The position numbers and the translations under genes are program-made. Below, piece by piece: positions 1 to 9,900 of a DNA stretch of 64,000 bases. Where the stretch lies: NCBI RefSeq assembly GCF_900177775.1, contig NZ_FXWH01000001.1, positions 434,001-498,000 on the forward strand, read 5' to 3'. This DNA comes from Pseudidiomarina planktonica. Its GTDB lineage: Bacteria > Pseudomonadota > Gammaproteobacteria > Enterobacterales > Alteromonadaceae. The notes beneath the pieces are model-generated. The model had not been told where the DNA came from and did not search any database. It saw only the letters and a program-made list of their open reading frames with translations. Each line of letters begins with the position of its first letter. Positions within the stretch are counted from its first letter, which is position 1.

Positions 1-187
1 TGTTGTGGACGGTGCAGCAACCCCATGTGAAGCGTTGTGGCAGCCCAACCTGAATGACCTTGGGGTTGACTACCTGCGCAGCTGGAATAGTACCAGTAAC
101 GCCTGGGAAGACCCTGCCGCAACCTTATACTTCGGCCGTTTCCGTGGGAACGACCGAATCATTTTCACCCGTGAAATCGGTTGGTAG
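1..187 (+). CDS. mshQ: MSHA pilus biogenesis protein MshQ, C-terminal end (partial)
   Basis: The open frame enters from the left edge and ends at the TAG at 185-187. The visible tail contains LYFGRFRGNDRIIFTREI, which matches my memory of the extreme C-terminus of the long MshQ-type proteins of mannose-sensitive haemagglutinin pilus clusters (DUF6701 region). In marine gammaproteobacteria the msh cluster often lies just upstream of mreB, which fits the position. A GTG at position 5 is only an internal codon. The identification rests on about 60 residues plus synteny. Confidence 0.7.
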   Translation, partial: VVDGAATPCEALWQPNLNDLGVDYLRSWNSTSNAWEDPAATLYFGRFRGNDRIIFTREIGW

Positions 188-282
188 TAAGACTTTGGTA
201 ATAATTCGGCAATTTAATACTTAATAAAGTGTTCAATAAACTTGCGCTTTGGGTAGCAAGCAAATAGCATAAAGCTGTATTC

Positions 283-327
283 TTATTCGGCACTATAAAG
301 TCACTGGTAGAAGTGACACCCGAATAA
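283..327. repeat. Nested inverted repeat between mshQ and the FGE-fold gene
   Basis: TTATTCGG (283-290) pairs perfectly with CCGAATAA (320-327), and GTCACT (300-305) pairs with AGTGAC (312-317) inside it. A transcript could fold as two stacked hairpins separated by an internal loop. No long T-run follows, so it is not a textbook intrinsic terminator. It may end the msh transcript or be an operator. The rest of the 253-base gap shows nothing else I can support. Confidence 0.4.
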
Positions 328-440
328 CAGGTTTTGCAAACGTTTGAACTATTACAATAACAAAGGCGCGGCCTGTGCGGTCTTAACTTACTTAAGTACA
401 GAGCACGTCCCCCGGTTATTTCTAAGCTTGGAATGGAACA

Positions 441-2315
441 ATGATGCGATTGGCTCGACTGGCACTGTTCGTGACTACATCTCTGGCGCTGTCCGGAACG
501 GTTGTTGCTCAAGAAGCGACAGTCGAAGAAATTTCAACCAATATCAGCACACTGCAATCTCAGTATGAAAATTTTTCTGAGAATGTTGCTGGGCTTGAGG
601 CTGAACACCGGAACCTCGTAGAACAACTGAATTCATTGCGTTCGCGCAGTGACGAGTTGGAGCGGGCGCGTTTAAATGCACTGGAAGAAATGAATAACAG
701 ATATCGGCAGCTCATTGATGATCCCGAAACTGATATTTCTACCGCACAAAAAGCCTATCAACAGGCTGTGTTAGCGCATCAGCGCAACAAAGAAGATATT
801 AAAACTCAGGTGCAACTGGTTGCCGCTAAAAAAGAAGAAGTGGAAAACGTCCGCTTGAGCCGGCACGGTTTGATTAACCAAATTGAAATTCTGAAAGAGA
901 AACGCACTGCAGCGCGTGTTGACCGTGTGCAACGTGAGTTTAATAAAACGGGCACTATTGAAGTAAGTCAGTCAATTGTTTGTGACCGTCAGGAAACTAT
1001 TGCGCAGTGTGAAAACCGCGGCAAGCTGCTGGCCAAGCAAAAAGCCTCTAAGCAGTATCTGGATCAGGTGTTCTCTGAGCTATCAGAATCTGAAACCGCG
1101 CGAGCGAATCAGGAAAAGGCAAGTCCTAACATTCAAATTCTGGGTTCAAAAACAGTGAGTAATGGCTTTAGTGGTCAGGGCAACTATGGCGTGAAGCTGT
1201 CAGTTGAACTGCGCGGCCAGTTGCAGGAAAACCAGGCGTGTAGCCTGCTCAATATTGACCTGCGTTACTGTAACCTAGACTCTGATGTGGGAAAGGATAA
1301 GCCGGCTGGTGATGCTGAAGCGATCGCTTATGATGAATCGGCAATGTATAGACTGACATTGCGCTCCAACGTTTATGACGATGAAGTAATCATTGATGGT
1401 GTTAGCTATGGTTCAACTCCTTTGGAAGTTATGTTGCCCGCCGGCGAACACGATGTTGAAGTCACTAAGTTTGGATTTGAGAGTTTTGTAAGACGCCTGG
1501 CGTTGAAAGAGTCAACCACGGTTCGCGCTGAACTTGAGCGTGCGGCTTTTGCTTTCACGCAAGGTGAAAAAATTCAGGACGTACTGTATCGCAATGTGCG
1601 AGGCCCTGAGTTAGTGGTGGTTCCGTCCGGTAGCTTTAAAATGGGTGACTTAAGCGGTAACGGTTTACCGAATGAGAAACCGGCTGGTACTCAGACTATC
1701 GAAAGCTCCTTTGGTATTTCAGAGCAAGAAATTACAGTCGGACTGTTCCGTGCTTTTGTTGACGATACTTCTTATGTAACTGAAGCCGAAAAAGGCAATG
1801 GTTGCTCAGTGTACGTTGACGGCAAACCGCAACGCGACAGCAAGTTAAACTGGCGTGAGCCGGGCTTTACACAATCGGATACTTCGCCGGTAGTGTGTGT
1901 TAGCTATAACGATTCGCAAGAGTTTGTGAGCTGGTTGTCCAGCCGCAGTGGTTTTAAATACAACTTGCCGTCTGAACGTCAGTGGGAATATGCCGCTCGT
2001 GCTGGTACTGAAACCGATTACTGGTGGGGCCCGAATATAGGTTCTGGTCGCGCTAACTGCCGTAGCTGTGGCAGCGATTTTTCGAATCAACGTACAGCAC
2101 CAGTAGGTACTTTTAAGCGCAATGCTTGGGGCTTATTCGACACCGTTGGTAACGTGTGGGAATGGACTTACAGTGCAGAATCCGGTGAAGTTTTGGTTCG
2201 CGGTGGTTCATGGAATTTCGCACCAAGCTTAGCCCGGGTTTCAACGCGCATGGAACTACCGAAAGAATTCCGTTCCAACTATATTGGTTTTCGCGTCGTT
2301 CGCGCACAACGCTAA
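441..2315 (+). CDS. Exported coiled-coil, PEGA and FGE-fold (SUMF1-like) protein
   Basis: This is a 624-residue protein of unknown role. Residues 1-23 look like a signal peptide (cleavage near VVA|QE). Residues about 28-230 are charged and predicted coiled coil. A PEGA-type beta domain spans about 302-367 (IDGVSYGSTPLEVMLPAGEH). Residues about 389-622 form a formylglycine-generating-enzyme/sulfatase-modifying-factor fold, with the family landmarks GSFKMGD, LPSERQWEYAARAG, GNVWEWT, VRGGSW and the closing GFRVV. Where true FGEs carry their copper-binding cysteine pair after RGGSW, this protein reads ARVSTR. The visible cysteine pair is instead C540/C543 in a CRSC motif. Sulfatase activation is therefore unlikely, and a structural or binding role in the periplasm is more plausible. 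The start is ATG 441, with an adjacent ATG at 444. It stands alone, followed by a hairpin, before mreB. Confidence 0.85.
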   Translation: MMRLARLALFVTTSLALSGTVVAQEATVEEISTNISTLQSQYENFSENVAGLEAEHRNLVEQLNSLRSRSDELERARLNALEEMNNRYRQLIDDPETDISTAQKAYQQAVLAHQRNKEDIKTQVQLVAAKKEEVENVRLSRHGLINQIEILKEKRTAARVDRVQREFNKTGTIEVSQSIVCDRQETIAQCENRGKLLAKQKASKQYLDQVFSELSESETARANQEKASPNIQILGSKTVSNGFSGQGNYGVKLSVELRGQLQENQACSLLNIDLRYCNLDSDVGKDKPAGDAEAIAYDESAMYRLTLRSNVYDDEVIIDGVSYGSTPLEVMLPAGEHDVEVTKFGFESFVRRLALKESTTVRAELERAAFAFTQGEKIQDVLYRNVRGPELVVVPSGSFKMGDLSGNGLPNEKPAGTQTIESSFGISEQEITVGLFRAFVDDTSYVTEAEKGNGCSVYVDGKPQRDSKLNWREPGFTQSDTSPVVCVSYNDSQEFVSWLSSRSGFKYNLPSERQWEYAARAGTETDYWWGPNIGSGRANCRSCGSDFSNQRTAPVGTFKRNAWGLFDTVGNVWEWTYSAESGEVLVRGGSWNFAPSLARVSTRMELPKEFRSNYIGFRVVRAQR

Positions 2316-2322
2316 GCTAAGT

Positions 2323-2344
2323 ACAAAGGCGCTTGCGCCTTTGT
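2323..2344 (+). terminator. Hairpin terminator after the FGE-fold gene
   Basis: ACAAAGGCG (2323-2331) and CGCCTTTGT (2336-2344) form a perfect 9-bp stem with a CTTG loop, 8 bases after the stop codon. The T-rich part lies inside the stem and the following tail is poor in T, so termination may be partial. Confidence 0.6.
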
Positions 2345-2430
2345 AAACCTTAATAAAGAGCGTTTAACTCGCTTGCTGCGTCCCCTGTAGCTTGGTAGAG
2401 TTACAGGATCTCACAAGACTGACGACATGA

Positions 2431-3489
<1,059 letters not shown>

Positions 3490-3497
3490 CAGAGCGA

Positions 3498-4418
3498 ATG
3501 AAATCGCTCTTCGAACGTGGTCCTTCCTTAAGATTCAGGCTGATATTGGCACTCACCGTGACGTTCGGCCTGATGTTTATTGACCACCGGCTCAATGCAA
3601 TGCAGCCGGTACGGTTGCTGCTTAGCTCTATTGTTAGTCCGGTGCAGTATCTGGCTATTCTGCCGGAACAGCTGCTTGACTCTGCCTCCAAAGCATTACA
3701 AACCCGAACCAGCCTGAATGCCGAAAATGAAGCTATGCGCGAGCAGTTGCTGCATTTGCAAGGGCGACTGCAACGTTTTCAGTTTTTGCAAAATGAAAAT
3801 GCCCGGCTGCGTAACTTACTTGATTCCGATGTTCGCAACGAAAGTCGCCGTATGGTGGCTGAAGTCGTTGCGGTAGCATCTGATCCATTCAGTCATCAGC
3901 TAGTGATTAACAAAGGCACCATTAACGGGGTGTACGAAGGCCAACCGGTGCTCGATAGTCGCGGCATTGTGGGGCAAATCATTAGTGTCAGTACCACGAC
4001 TTCGCGGGTGGTATTAATTTCAGATCAAAGTCATTCCATTCCCTTACGCGCCGAGCGTAACGACATTCGAGTGCTGGCGCAGGGTGTTGGCGACTTACAA
4101 CGGTTGGAATTGATGTTTATTCCGCACAGTACTGAGTTGCAGGAACAAGATATGCTGGTTACTTCAGGGCTTGGTGATACCTTCCCCGAGGGCTACCCGG
4201 TAGCTATTATTGAGAGCATAGTTCGGGATGAATCACTCCCATTTGCGGTGGTGCATGCCCGACCTTTCGCGTTACTTGATAGAGTGCGTTCAGTGTTGTT
4301 GCTTTGGCCTGATGACAGCTTGGAACAGCCAATTTACGATGCGCCGGAAAAAGCCGACAGCGAAGCTGAAACTGACACCAATGACTCGCCGGAGGAAGCC
4401 AACAATGCGAATGATTAA
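3498..4418 (+). CDS. mreC: Rod-shape-determining protein MreC
   Basis: MreC is a bitopic inner-membrane scaffold of the elongasome that contacts MreD and PBP2. This 306-residue protein has a short cytoplasmic N-terminus, one membrane helix at about residues 14-31, a coiled coil at about 70-112, and then the paired beta-barrel MreC domain (AEVVAVASDPFSHQLVINKG onwards). An acidic tail follows after residue 275 (EKADSEAETDTNDSPEEAN), which is low-complexity and typical of variable MreC C-termini. Its last 14 bases overlap mreD, suggesting translational coupling. Confidence 0.97.
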   Translation: MKSLFERGPSLRFRLILALTVTFGLMFIDHRLNAMQPVRLLLSSIVSPVQYLAILPEQLLDSASKALQTRTSLNAENEAMREQLLHLQGRLQRFQFLQNENARLRNLLDSDVRNESRRMVAEVVAVASDPFSHQLVINKGTINGVYEGQPVLDSRGIVGQIISVSTTTSRVVLISDQSHSIPLRAERNDIRVLAQGVGDLQRLELMFIPHSTELQEQDMLVTSGLGDTFPEGYPVAIIESIVRDESLPFAVVHARPFALLDRVRSVLLLWPDDSLEQPIYDAPEKADSEAETDTNDSPEEANNAND

Positions 4419-4890
4419 AGGCGGCTTTGGCACTTTACTGGTCACTTACTTATTAGCTTTGGTGTTAATGGTGATGCCCATGCCTGCGGCATTAGACCCG
4501 TTTCGGCCAGATTGGCTGGCATTGGTGTTGCTGTACTGGATGATAGCTCTACCGCATCGGGTAAGTATGGGTACGGCGCTGGTGCTGGGGGTGGTGTCCG
4601 ATATTTTATTGGGTTCAACCTTCGGTATTCATGCCACCGGTCTTATTGTGATGGGGTATTTCGCCTCGCGGCATTTCCAGAAAATTCGTAACTTTTCTTT
4701 AAGTCAGCAAGCGCTGATTGTAGCCATACTTATTTTACTGAAACGCACCATAGTGTTTCAGGTTGAACATTTTTTAAATGATGCACAGTTTATGGCTAGC
4801 TACATGTTGCCGGTAATTACTTCAGCCATTATTTGGCCCTGGCTGTTTTTATTACTGCGTAAAGTCAGACGTAACTTTCGCGTGTCATGA
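4405..4890 (+). CDS. mreD: Rod-shape-determining protein MreD
   Basis: MreD is a small polytopic inner-membrane partner of MreC. The frame is open upstream to 4228, but the ATG at 4405 is preceded by GGAGG at 4391-4395 and gives a 161-residue protein, the usual MreD size; a second ATG lies at 4411. About five hydrophobic helices are visible, beginning with GTLLVTYLLALVLMVMPMP. The landmark FRPDWLALVLLYW is typical of the family. The gene overlaps the mreC end by 14 bases and its own stop overlaps the maf start. Confidence 0.95.
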   Translation: MRMIKGGFGTLLVTYLLALVLMVMPMPAALDPFRPDWLALVLLYWMIALPHRVSMGTALVLGVVSDILLGSTFGIHATGLIVMGYFASRHFQKIRNFSLSQQALIVAILILLKRTIVFQVEHFLNDAQFMASYMLPVITSAIIWPWLFLLLRKVRRNFRVS

Positions 4891-5474
4891 AGTCACTTGT
4901 GCTTGCCTCAGGTTCGCCGCGCCGGGCCGACTTGTTGACGCAGCTTGGCTATCAGTTCTCGATAGTAAAACCTAATATTATTGAGCAGCAGCAACCATCA
5001 GAGTCTGCCCCCGCTTACGTTGAGAGGCTGGCCCGGGAAAAAGCTGAGGCGGGTTTGCAGTTACTTTCTGCACCTGCGGTTGTGATTGGTTCTGATACGC
5101 TGTTAGTGCTAAATAATCAGGTGCTGGAAAAGCCCCGTGATAAAGCGCACTTTATGAGTATGTTCCAGGCGTTGTCCGGTGCTACCCATGAGGTATTAAC
5201 GGCGGTAGCCGTTACCAATGGTGAACAAACCCGCACAATCAGGGTCTCTACTAAGGTAAGTTTTAAAGTTGTAACTACGGCTGAAATGGAAGCGTACTGG
5301 CATACCGGTGAGCCTGCAGATAAAGCTGGTGGCTATGGCATACAAGGCATTGGCGGACGTTTCGTGACTACTATTAACGGCAGCTATTTTGCGGTTGTCG
5401 GACTACCCTTGTATGAAACGGAGCAACTATTAACCAGCTTTGGGCTGGTATCAGCTTTCGGGAGTACTGTGTGA
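4887..5474 (+). CDS. maf: Maf-family nucleotide pyrophosphatase (dTTP/UTP type)
   Basis: Maf/YhdE proteins hydrolyse dTTP, UTP and some modified nucleoside triphosphates to monophosphates and are thought to clean the nucleotide pool. The 195-residue protein begins with the phosphate-binding signature ASGSPRRADLL (residues 7-17) and has VVIGSDTLLVLNNQVLEKPRD in the middle, both standard. The assignment to the dTTP/UTP branch (YhdE) rests on its place between mreD and rng, as in E. coli. ATG overlaps the mreD stop, and the maf stop overlaps the rng start. Confidence 0.95.
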   Translation: MKSLVLASGSPRRADLLTQLGYQFSIVKPNIIEQQQPSESAPAYVERLAREKAEAGLQLLSAPAVVIGSDTLLVLNNQVLEKPRDKAHFMSMFQALSGATHEVLTAVAVTNGEQTRTIRVSTKVSFKVVTTAEMEAYWHTGEPADKAGGYGIQGIGGRFVTTINGSYFAVVGLPLYETEQLLTSFGLVSAFGSTV

Positions 5475-6940
5475 GCGCCGAAATTTTAATGAATGTAACG
5501 CCGACCGAGGCCCGGGTGGCCTTGATCGAAAATGGTATTTTGCAGGAAATTCATATTGAACGACAGGCTAAGCGAGGTCTGGTTGGCAATATTTATGTTG
5601 GCAAAGTATCTCGTGTTCTGCCCGGAATGCAGGCAGCCTTTATTGATATCGGCCTTGATAAGGCTGCATTCTTGCACGCCTCGGATATAGTTACCCATAT
5701 TGAACAAGTGGAAGAAATTGAGTCCAGTCGATTGCCGGTTCGTGATATTGCCGAACTGGTTCGCGCTGGCCAGCACATTATAGTGCAAGTGGTAAAAGAT
5801 CCACTAGGCACTAAAGGCGCTCGCCTGACTACGGACATTACCATCCCTTCGCGCTATTTAGTGCTGATGCCGCAATCAAGCCATGTGGGCGTTTCCCAGC
5901 GCATTGAAGGCGAAGCTGAACGGGAACGTCTGAAAGAGCTGGCGGCCCCATACTGTACTGACGGCAGCGGTTTTATTGTGCGCACCGCCGCAGAAGGCGC
6001 CGCCGATAAAGACCTACAGAATGACGCCGCGTTTCTGCAACGATTGTGGCAAACCATTCAAAAACGGCGCAAGAACTTACGCAAAATAGGTGTACTGTAC
6101 GAAGATTTAAATCTCCCGTGTCGCGTGTTGCGCGATTTTGTTGGTGAACCTATAGAACGCATTCGGGTTGACTCTAAAATCACTTTTGAAATGCTGAAAT
6201 CTTTCACTGACGAGTTTATTCCGGAACTATCGAGCCTGGTTGAGAACTACGTGGGTGAGCGTCCCATTTTCGATTTATTCGACGTTGAAAATGAAGTGCA
6301 ACGAGCACTGGATCGCAAAGTTGAATTGAAGTCCGGCGGTTATCTGATTATTGATCAAACCGAGGCGATGACCACCATCGATATTAATACCGGTGCTTTC
6401 GTGGGGCATCGTAATCTGGAAGACACTATTTTCAATACCAACATTGAGGCTACTCAGGCCATCGCCCGGCAACTACGGCTGCGCAATTTAGGTGGTATTA
6501 TCATTATCGATTTTATTGATATGCAGGACGCCGATCATAAACGCCGCGTACTGCAGAGCCTGGATAATGCCTTAGCCAAAGACCGCGCTAAAACGGGCCA
6601 CAACGGCTTTACGCAACTGGGCTTAGTGGAAATGACGCGCAAGCGCACCCGCGAGAGTCTGGAGCATGTGCTGTGCTCCGAATGCCCGGTGTGTAATGGC
6701 CGCGGCAGCATGAAGACAGTCGAAACTGTGTGCTATGAAATTATGCGGGAAATTGTACGGGTAAACCGGGCCTATGCTGCCGATAAGTTTGTGATTTATG
6801 CATCTGCCGCCGTGGCCGAAGTATTATTAAACGAAGAATCACACGCGCTGGCAGAGTTGGAGGTATTTATTAGTAAGCAAGTAAACGTGAAAACTGAGCC
6901 GCTCTATCATCAGGAGCAGTTTGACGTGGTGATGATGTAG
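5471..6940 (+). CDS. rng: Ribonuclease G
   Basis: RNase G is an endoribonuclease that matures the 5' end of 16S rRNA and trims selected mRNAs. The 489-residue length matches the family. An S1 RNA-binding domain occupies about residues 38-128 (GNIYVGKVSRVLPGMQAAFIDIG). The catalytic metal ligands D304 (TIDINTG) and D347 (IIIDFIDM) sit at the positions expected for RNase E/G. The zinc-link cysteines are in CSECPVC, with C405 and C408 forming the CPxC. Translation starts at a GTG inside the maf stop region. It lacks the long C-terminal scaffold of RNase E. Confidence 0.97.
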   Translation: MSAEILMNVTPTEARVALIENGILQEIHIERQAKRGLVGNIYVGKVSRVLPGMQAAFIDIGLDKAAFLHASDIVTHIEQVEEIESSRLPVRDIAELVRAGQHIIVQVVKDPLGTKGARLTTDITIPSRYLVLMPQSSHVGVSQRIEGEAERERLKELAAPYCTDGSGFIVRTAAEGAADKDLQNDAAFLQRLWQTIQKRRKNLRKIGVLYEDLNLPCRVLRDFVGEPIERIRVDSKITFEMLKSFTDEFIPELSSLVENYVGERPIFDLFDVENEVQRALDRKVELKSGGYLIIDQTEAMTTIDINTGAFVGHRNLEDTIFNTNIEATQAIARQLRLRNLGGIIIIDFIDMQDADHKRRVLQSLDNALAKDRAKTGHNGFTQLGLVEMTRKRTRESLEHVLCSECPVCNGRGSMKTVETVCYEIMREIVRVNRAYAADKFVIYASAAVAEVLLNEESHALAELEVFISKQVNVKTEPLYHQEQFDVVMM

Positions 6941-9900
6941 TGTCGGTTACGCGAGTTGCCAGTTTTATTATTCGTAAGTTATGGCTCAGTATTGCCATCT
7001 TACTGGTTTTAGCTGCAGTGCTACTTACGGTACTGCGGTTGTCTTTACCCTATTTGCCAAACGTCACCGAGCCAGTGGAGCAGTGGCTGGCAAGCAACTA
7101 TCAGTTAGATGTTGAGGTTACCGAGTTAAGTGCCGACTGGGGTAGCAGCGGACCGCGACTGGTGTTGCGCGGCGTGCAAGTGCATAGCGACAGCGGTAGT
7201 GCCGTAGATATCAAAATTGGCAGTATGTTTGTGGCGCTCGATTTCTGGACATCCCTTCGGGAATGGCGCCCGACAGCAGCAGCGTTTTTAATCGCCGATG
7301 CTGATATTCGTTATGACAGCAATCTGGTTCCCGCCGGCAGTGAAACTGACACAGTTACTGACGTGCTAGCTGACTTATTCTTGCAGCAACTCGAACGATT
7401 TTCCTTACGCAGCAGTCAATTACATTTACGTACCGGTAATGAGCCGGGGCGAACCTTGTTGATTGATGAACTGTCATGGCGCAATCAGGGTTCACGCCAC
7501 CAGGGAACCGGTCAATTTCGTATCAGTGAATTTACCAATAACCGGCTCGATTTCATTGTCGATTTACAAGGGCAGGACGTTAGCGAGCTTGCTGGCCAGT
7601 TGTATGTGAGTGCCAGCGAATTTGATGTTTCACCTTGGTTGCAGCAACGCATGAGCGAGGGTGAGATTACCAATGCGGAGCTTAATTTTACCGGCTGGCT
7701 TAATTTCGGCGAAGGTCAATTACAAGAGGGTACCCTGCGTTTTCGAAATAACCAGTTGGCCTGGCAAAATCAGAACGAGTCGTATCAACTTGAGTTGCAA
7801 CAGGGGTTGGTTAAATTAGAGCAGACCGCAGCGGGATGGCTAATTAATAGTACCCCCATGACCATGCTCAGTAGTTATGCCGATACTCAGGAATGGGAAC
7901 TACCAGCGTTACAATGGCAGTATAGCGACGGGCAGCATCAAGCCAGCATGAGTAACTTACCTCTGCAACACATAGTGCCGTTGGCAGGGCTTATCGGGAT
8001 GCCTGATTCCAGCGACTATTTCACGGCAATGCAGGTTGAGGGTTATGCTGATGTGGGGCTCACCTATGCGGTAGAGCCCGGGCTGGAGTGGTTGTTGAAA
8101 GCCAGCCAGATAGGTTGGCAGGGCCACCAAAAGTTACCCACTGTACGAGATGTCACTGTGAATGCCTATGGCACTCTGAACTCCGCAGACGCTGAGATTA
8201 CCGGCCAGCAGGTGCAGATTCAAAGTGATGTGCTTGCGGATACGAGCTGGCAGGTTGATGAGCTGGCTTTACAGTTGCAGTGGCAGCAACACTCGCAAGG
8301 CTTTGCTCTGAATCTGGCAAATACCAGCAAAGTGCAGATAGCAGACATGAAATTGGCACCGAGTTTTCACTGGTATCAGTTGGCCAACCAAGCGGCGCAG
8401 ATTGAGCTGCAACTGGCCGCCAACGAAACCTTTGAGGTACAAACCCTGCGCGACCATTTGCCAGCGGTGCTGGGAGACAATTTAAAACGTTACCTGAATG
8501 AATCGGTGCGAGCCGGACAGGTGGCGGACTTACTGTTAATTTGGCGTGGCGAGCCCGGCGCCTTCCCCTATCATGAAACCGAGGGTGTATTTCAGGCGCA
8601 TGCCTGGTTAGAAGCCCTGGATTTTAAGTTTCAACCGAACTGGCCTGCGTTGTCTAACATGAACGCACTGTTGTCTGTAGTGGGTGATGATCTAAGCATA
8701 CAAAGCTCTCAGGGCGACATTGCAGGTATGCAGGTGCAATCAGCCACTGCGGTAATCGAAAACATGCAGGCCGGCGATCCGGTGCTGGCCATAGATGCTG
8801 AAGTTGAAGGTGATGCTGTTGGCGCGGCACCACTGTTTAATGCTAGCCCGTTGGCTGATTCAGTCGGTACTGCACTAGCCGCGGTAGAATTGCAGGATCA
8901 AATTAACGGCGCTTTTCAGCTGATAGTACCCCTGAATGAATCAGCTGCCACCGATGCTGTGGTTACTGGCTATGTTGAGTTTGTCGACAACCGGGTTCGG
9001 GTAACAGCCGTTGATCAAGCGTTTACAAAACTGAATGGGCGGTTGCGATTTGCCAATGAAGTGCTGGCGGCTGATAACCTTTCGTTACAATGGCATGGTT
9101 TGCCGCTGCAAGTGAATGTGGCCGGTGAGCAGCCTACTGACCAACCCTATGCAGTGGACATTGCCGTAACCGCTGACTGGCAAACCGACACGTTATTTGA
9201 CCACCTGCCGGAAGCGCCAATGCAGGAGTACGCTTATGGTGCTGTGAATTGGCGTGCCGACTTAGTGGTAACTTTGCCCGCCGACGGCAACTATACATAT
9301 CAGTGGCAGCAGCGTACCGATTTAACCGGCCTGGAAATGACTTCACCTGCTCCCTTTTCGAAAGAGTTCGGTGAGCCATGGCACTGGCTGTTGAACGTGA
9401 GTGGTAATGCAGATCAGTTGCAGCTAACCAGCCGCCTATTGGCAGCGCGTGACGAGAACCGGGAAGATATTTTAGCCGAGGGTGAAGTTACCGTCGGAAC
9501 TGCCGATCGGCGTCTTGAACACGGCTACATTAATATTGGGCAGACGCAGGACATGCGTGTACTCCCTAATCCTTCGCAGTTCATTGTGAGTGCTAATTTG
9601 TCGCAGGCTGATATTGGCCATTGGTTTAGTTTTATTAGCCAGTTGAGCGGTAATGGCGAAGAGGCTGGCGAAAATAACCTGCGCAACAGTTATATGCCCG
9701 ATCTGATTCAGGTAAATAGCCCGGCGTTAACCTGGGCAGGGCAGCGCTTTGACGACGCATCGATTCAGGCATTTCCAAATGAAAACGGCTGGCAAATTGA
9801 GCTGAACGCCAATCAAACCGCCATGGAAATTCGACTACCTCGTCAGTTGACCGAGGAACGCATTGAAGTAAATGCGCGTTTTCTGGAGCTAGCCGATGTT

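Noticed and set aside
441-2315. Annotation of the FGE-fold protein as a sulfatase activator
   Set aside because: The catalytic cysteine positions appear to be occupied by other residues and no sulfatase is encoded nearby.
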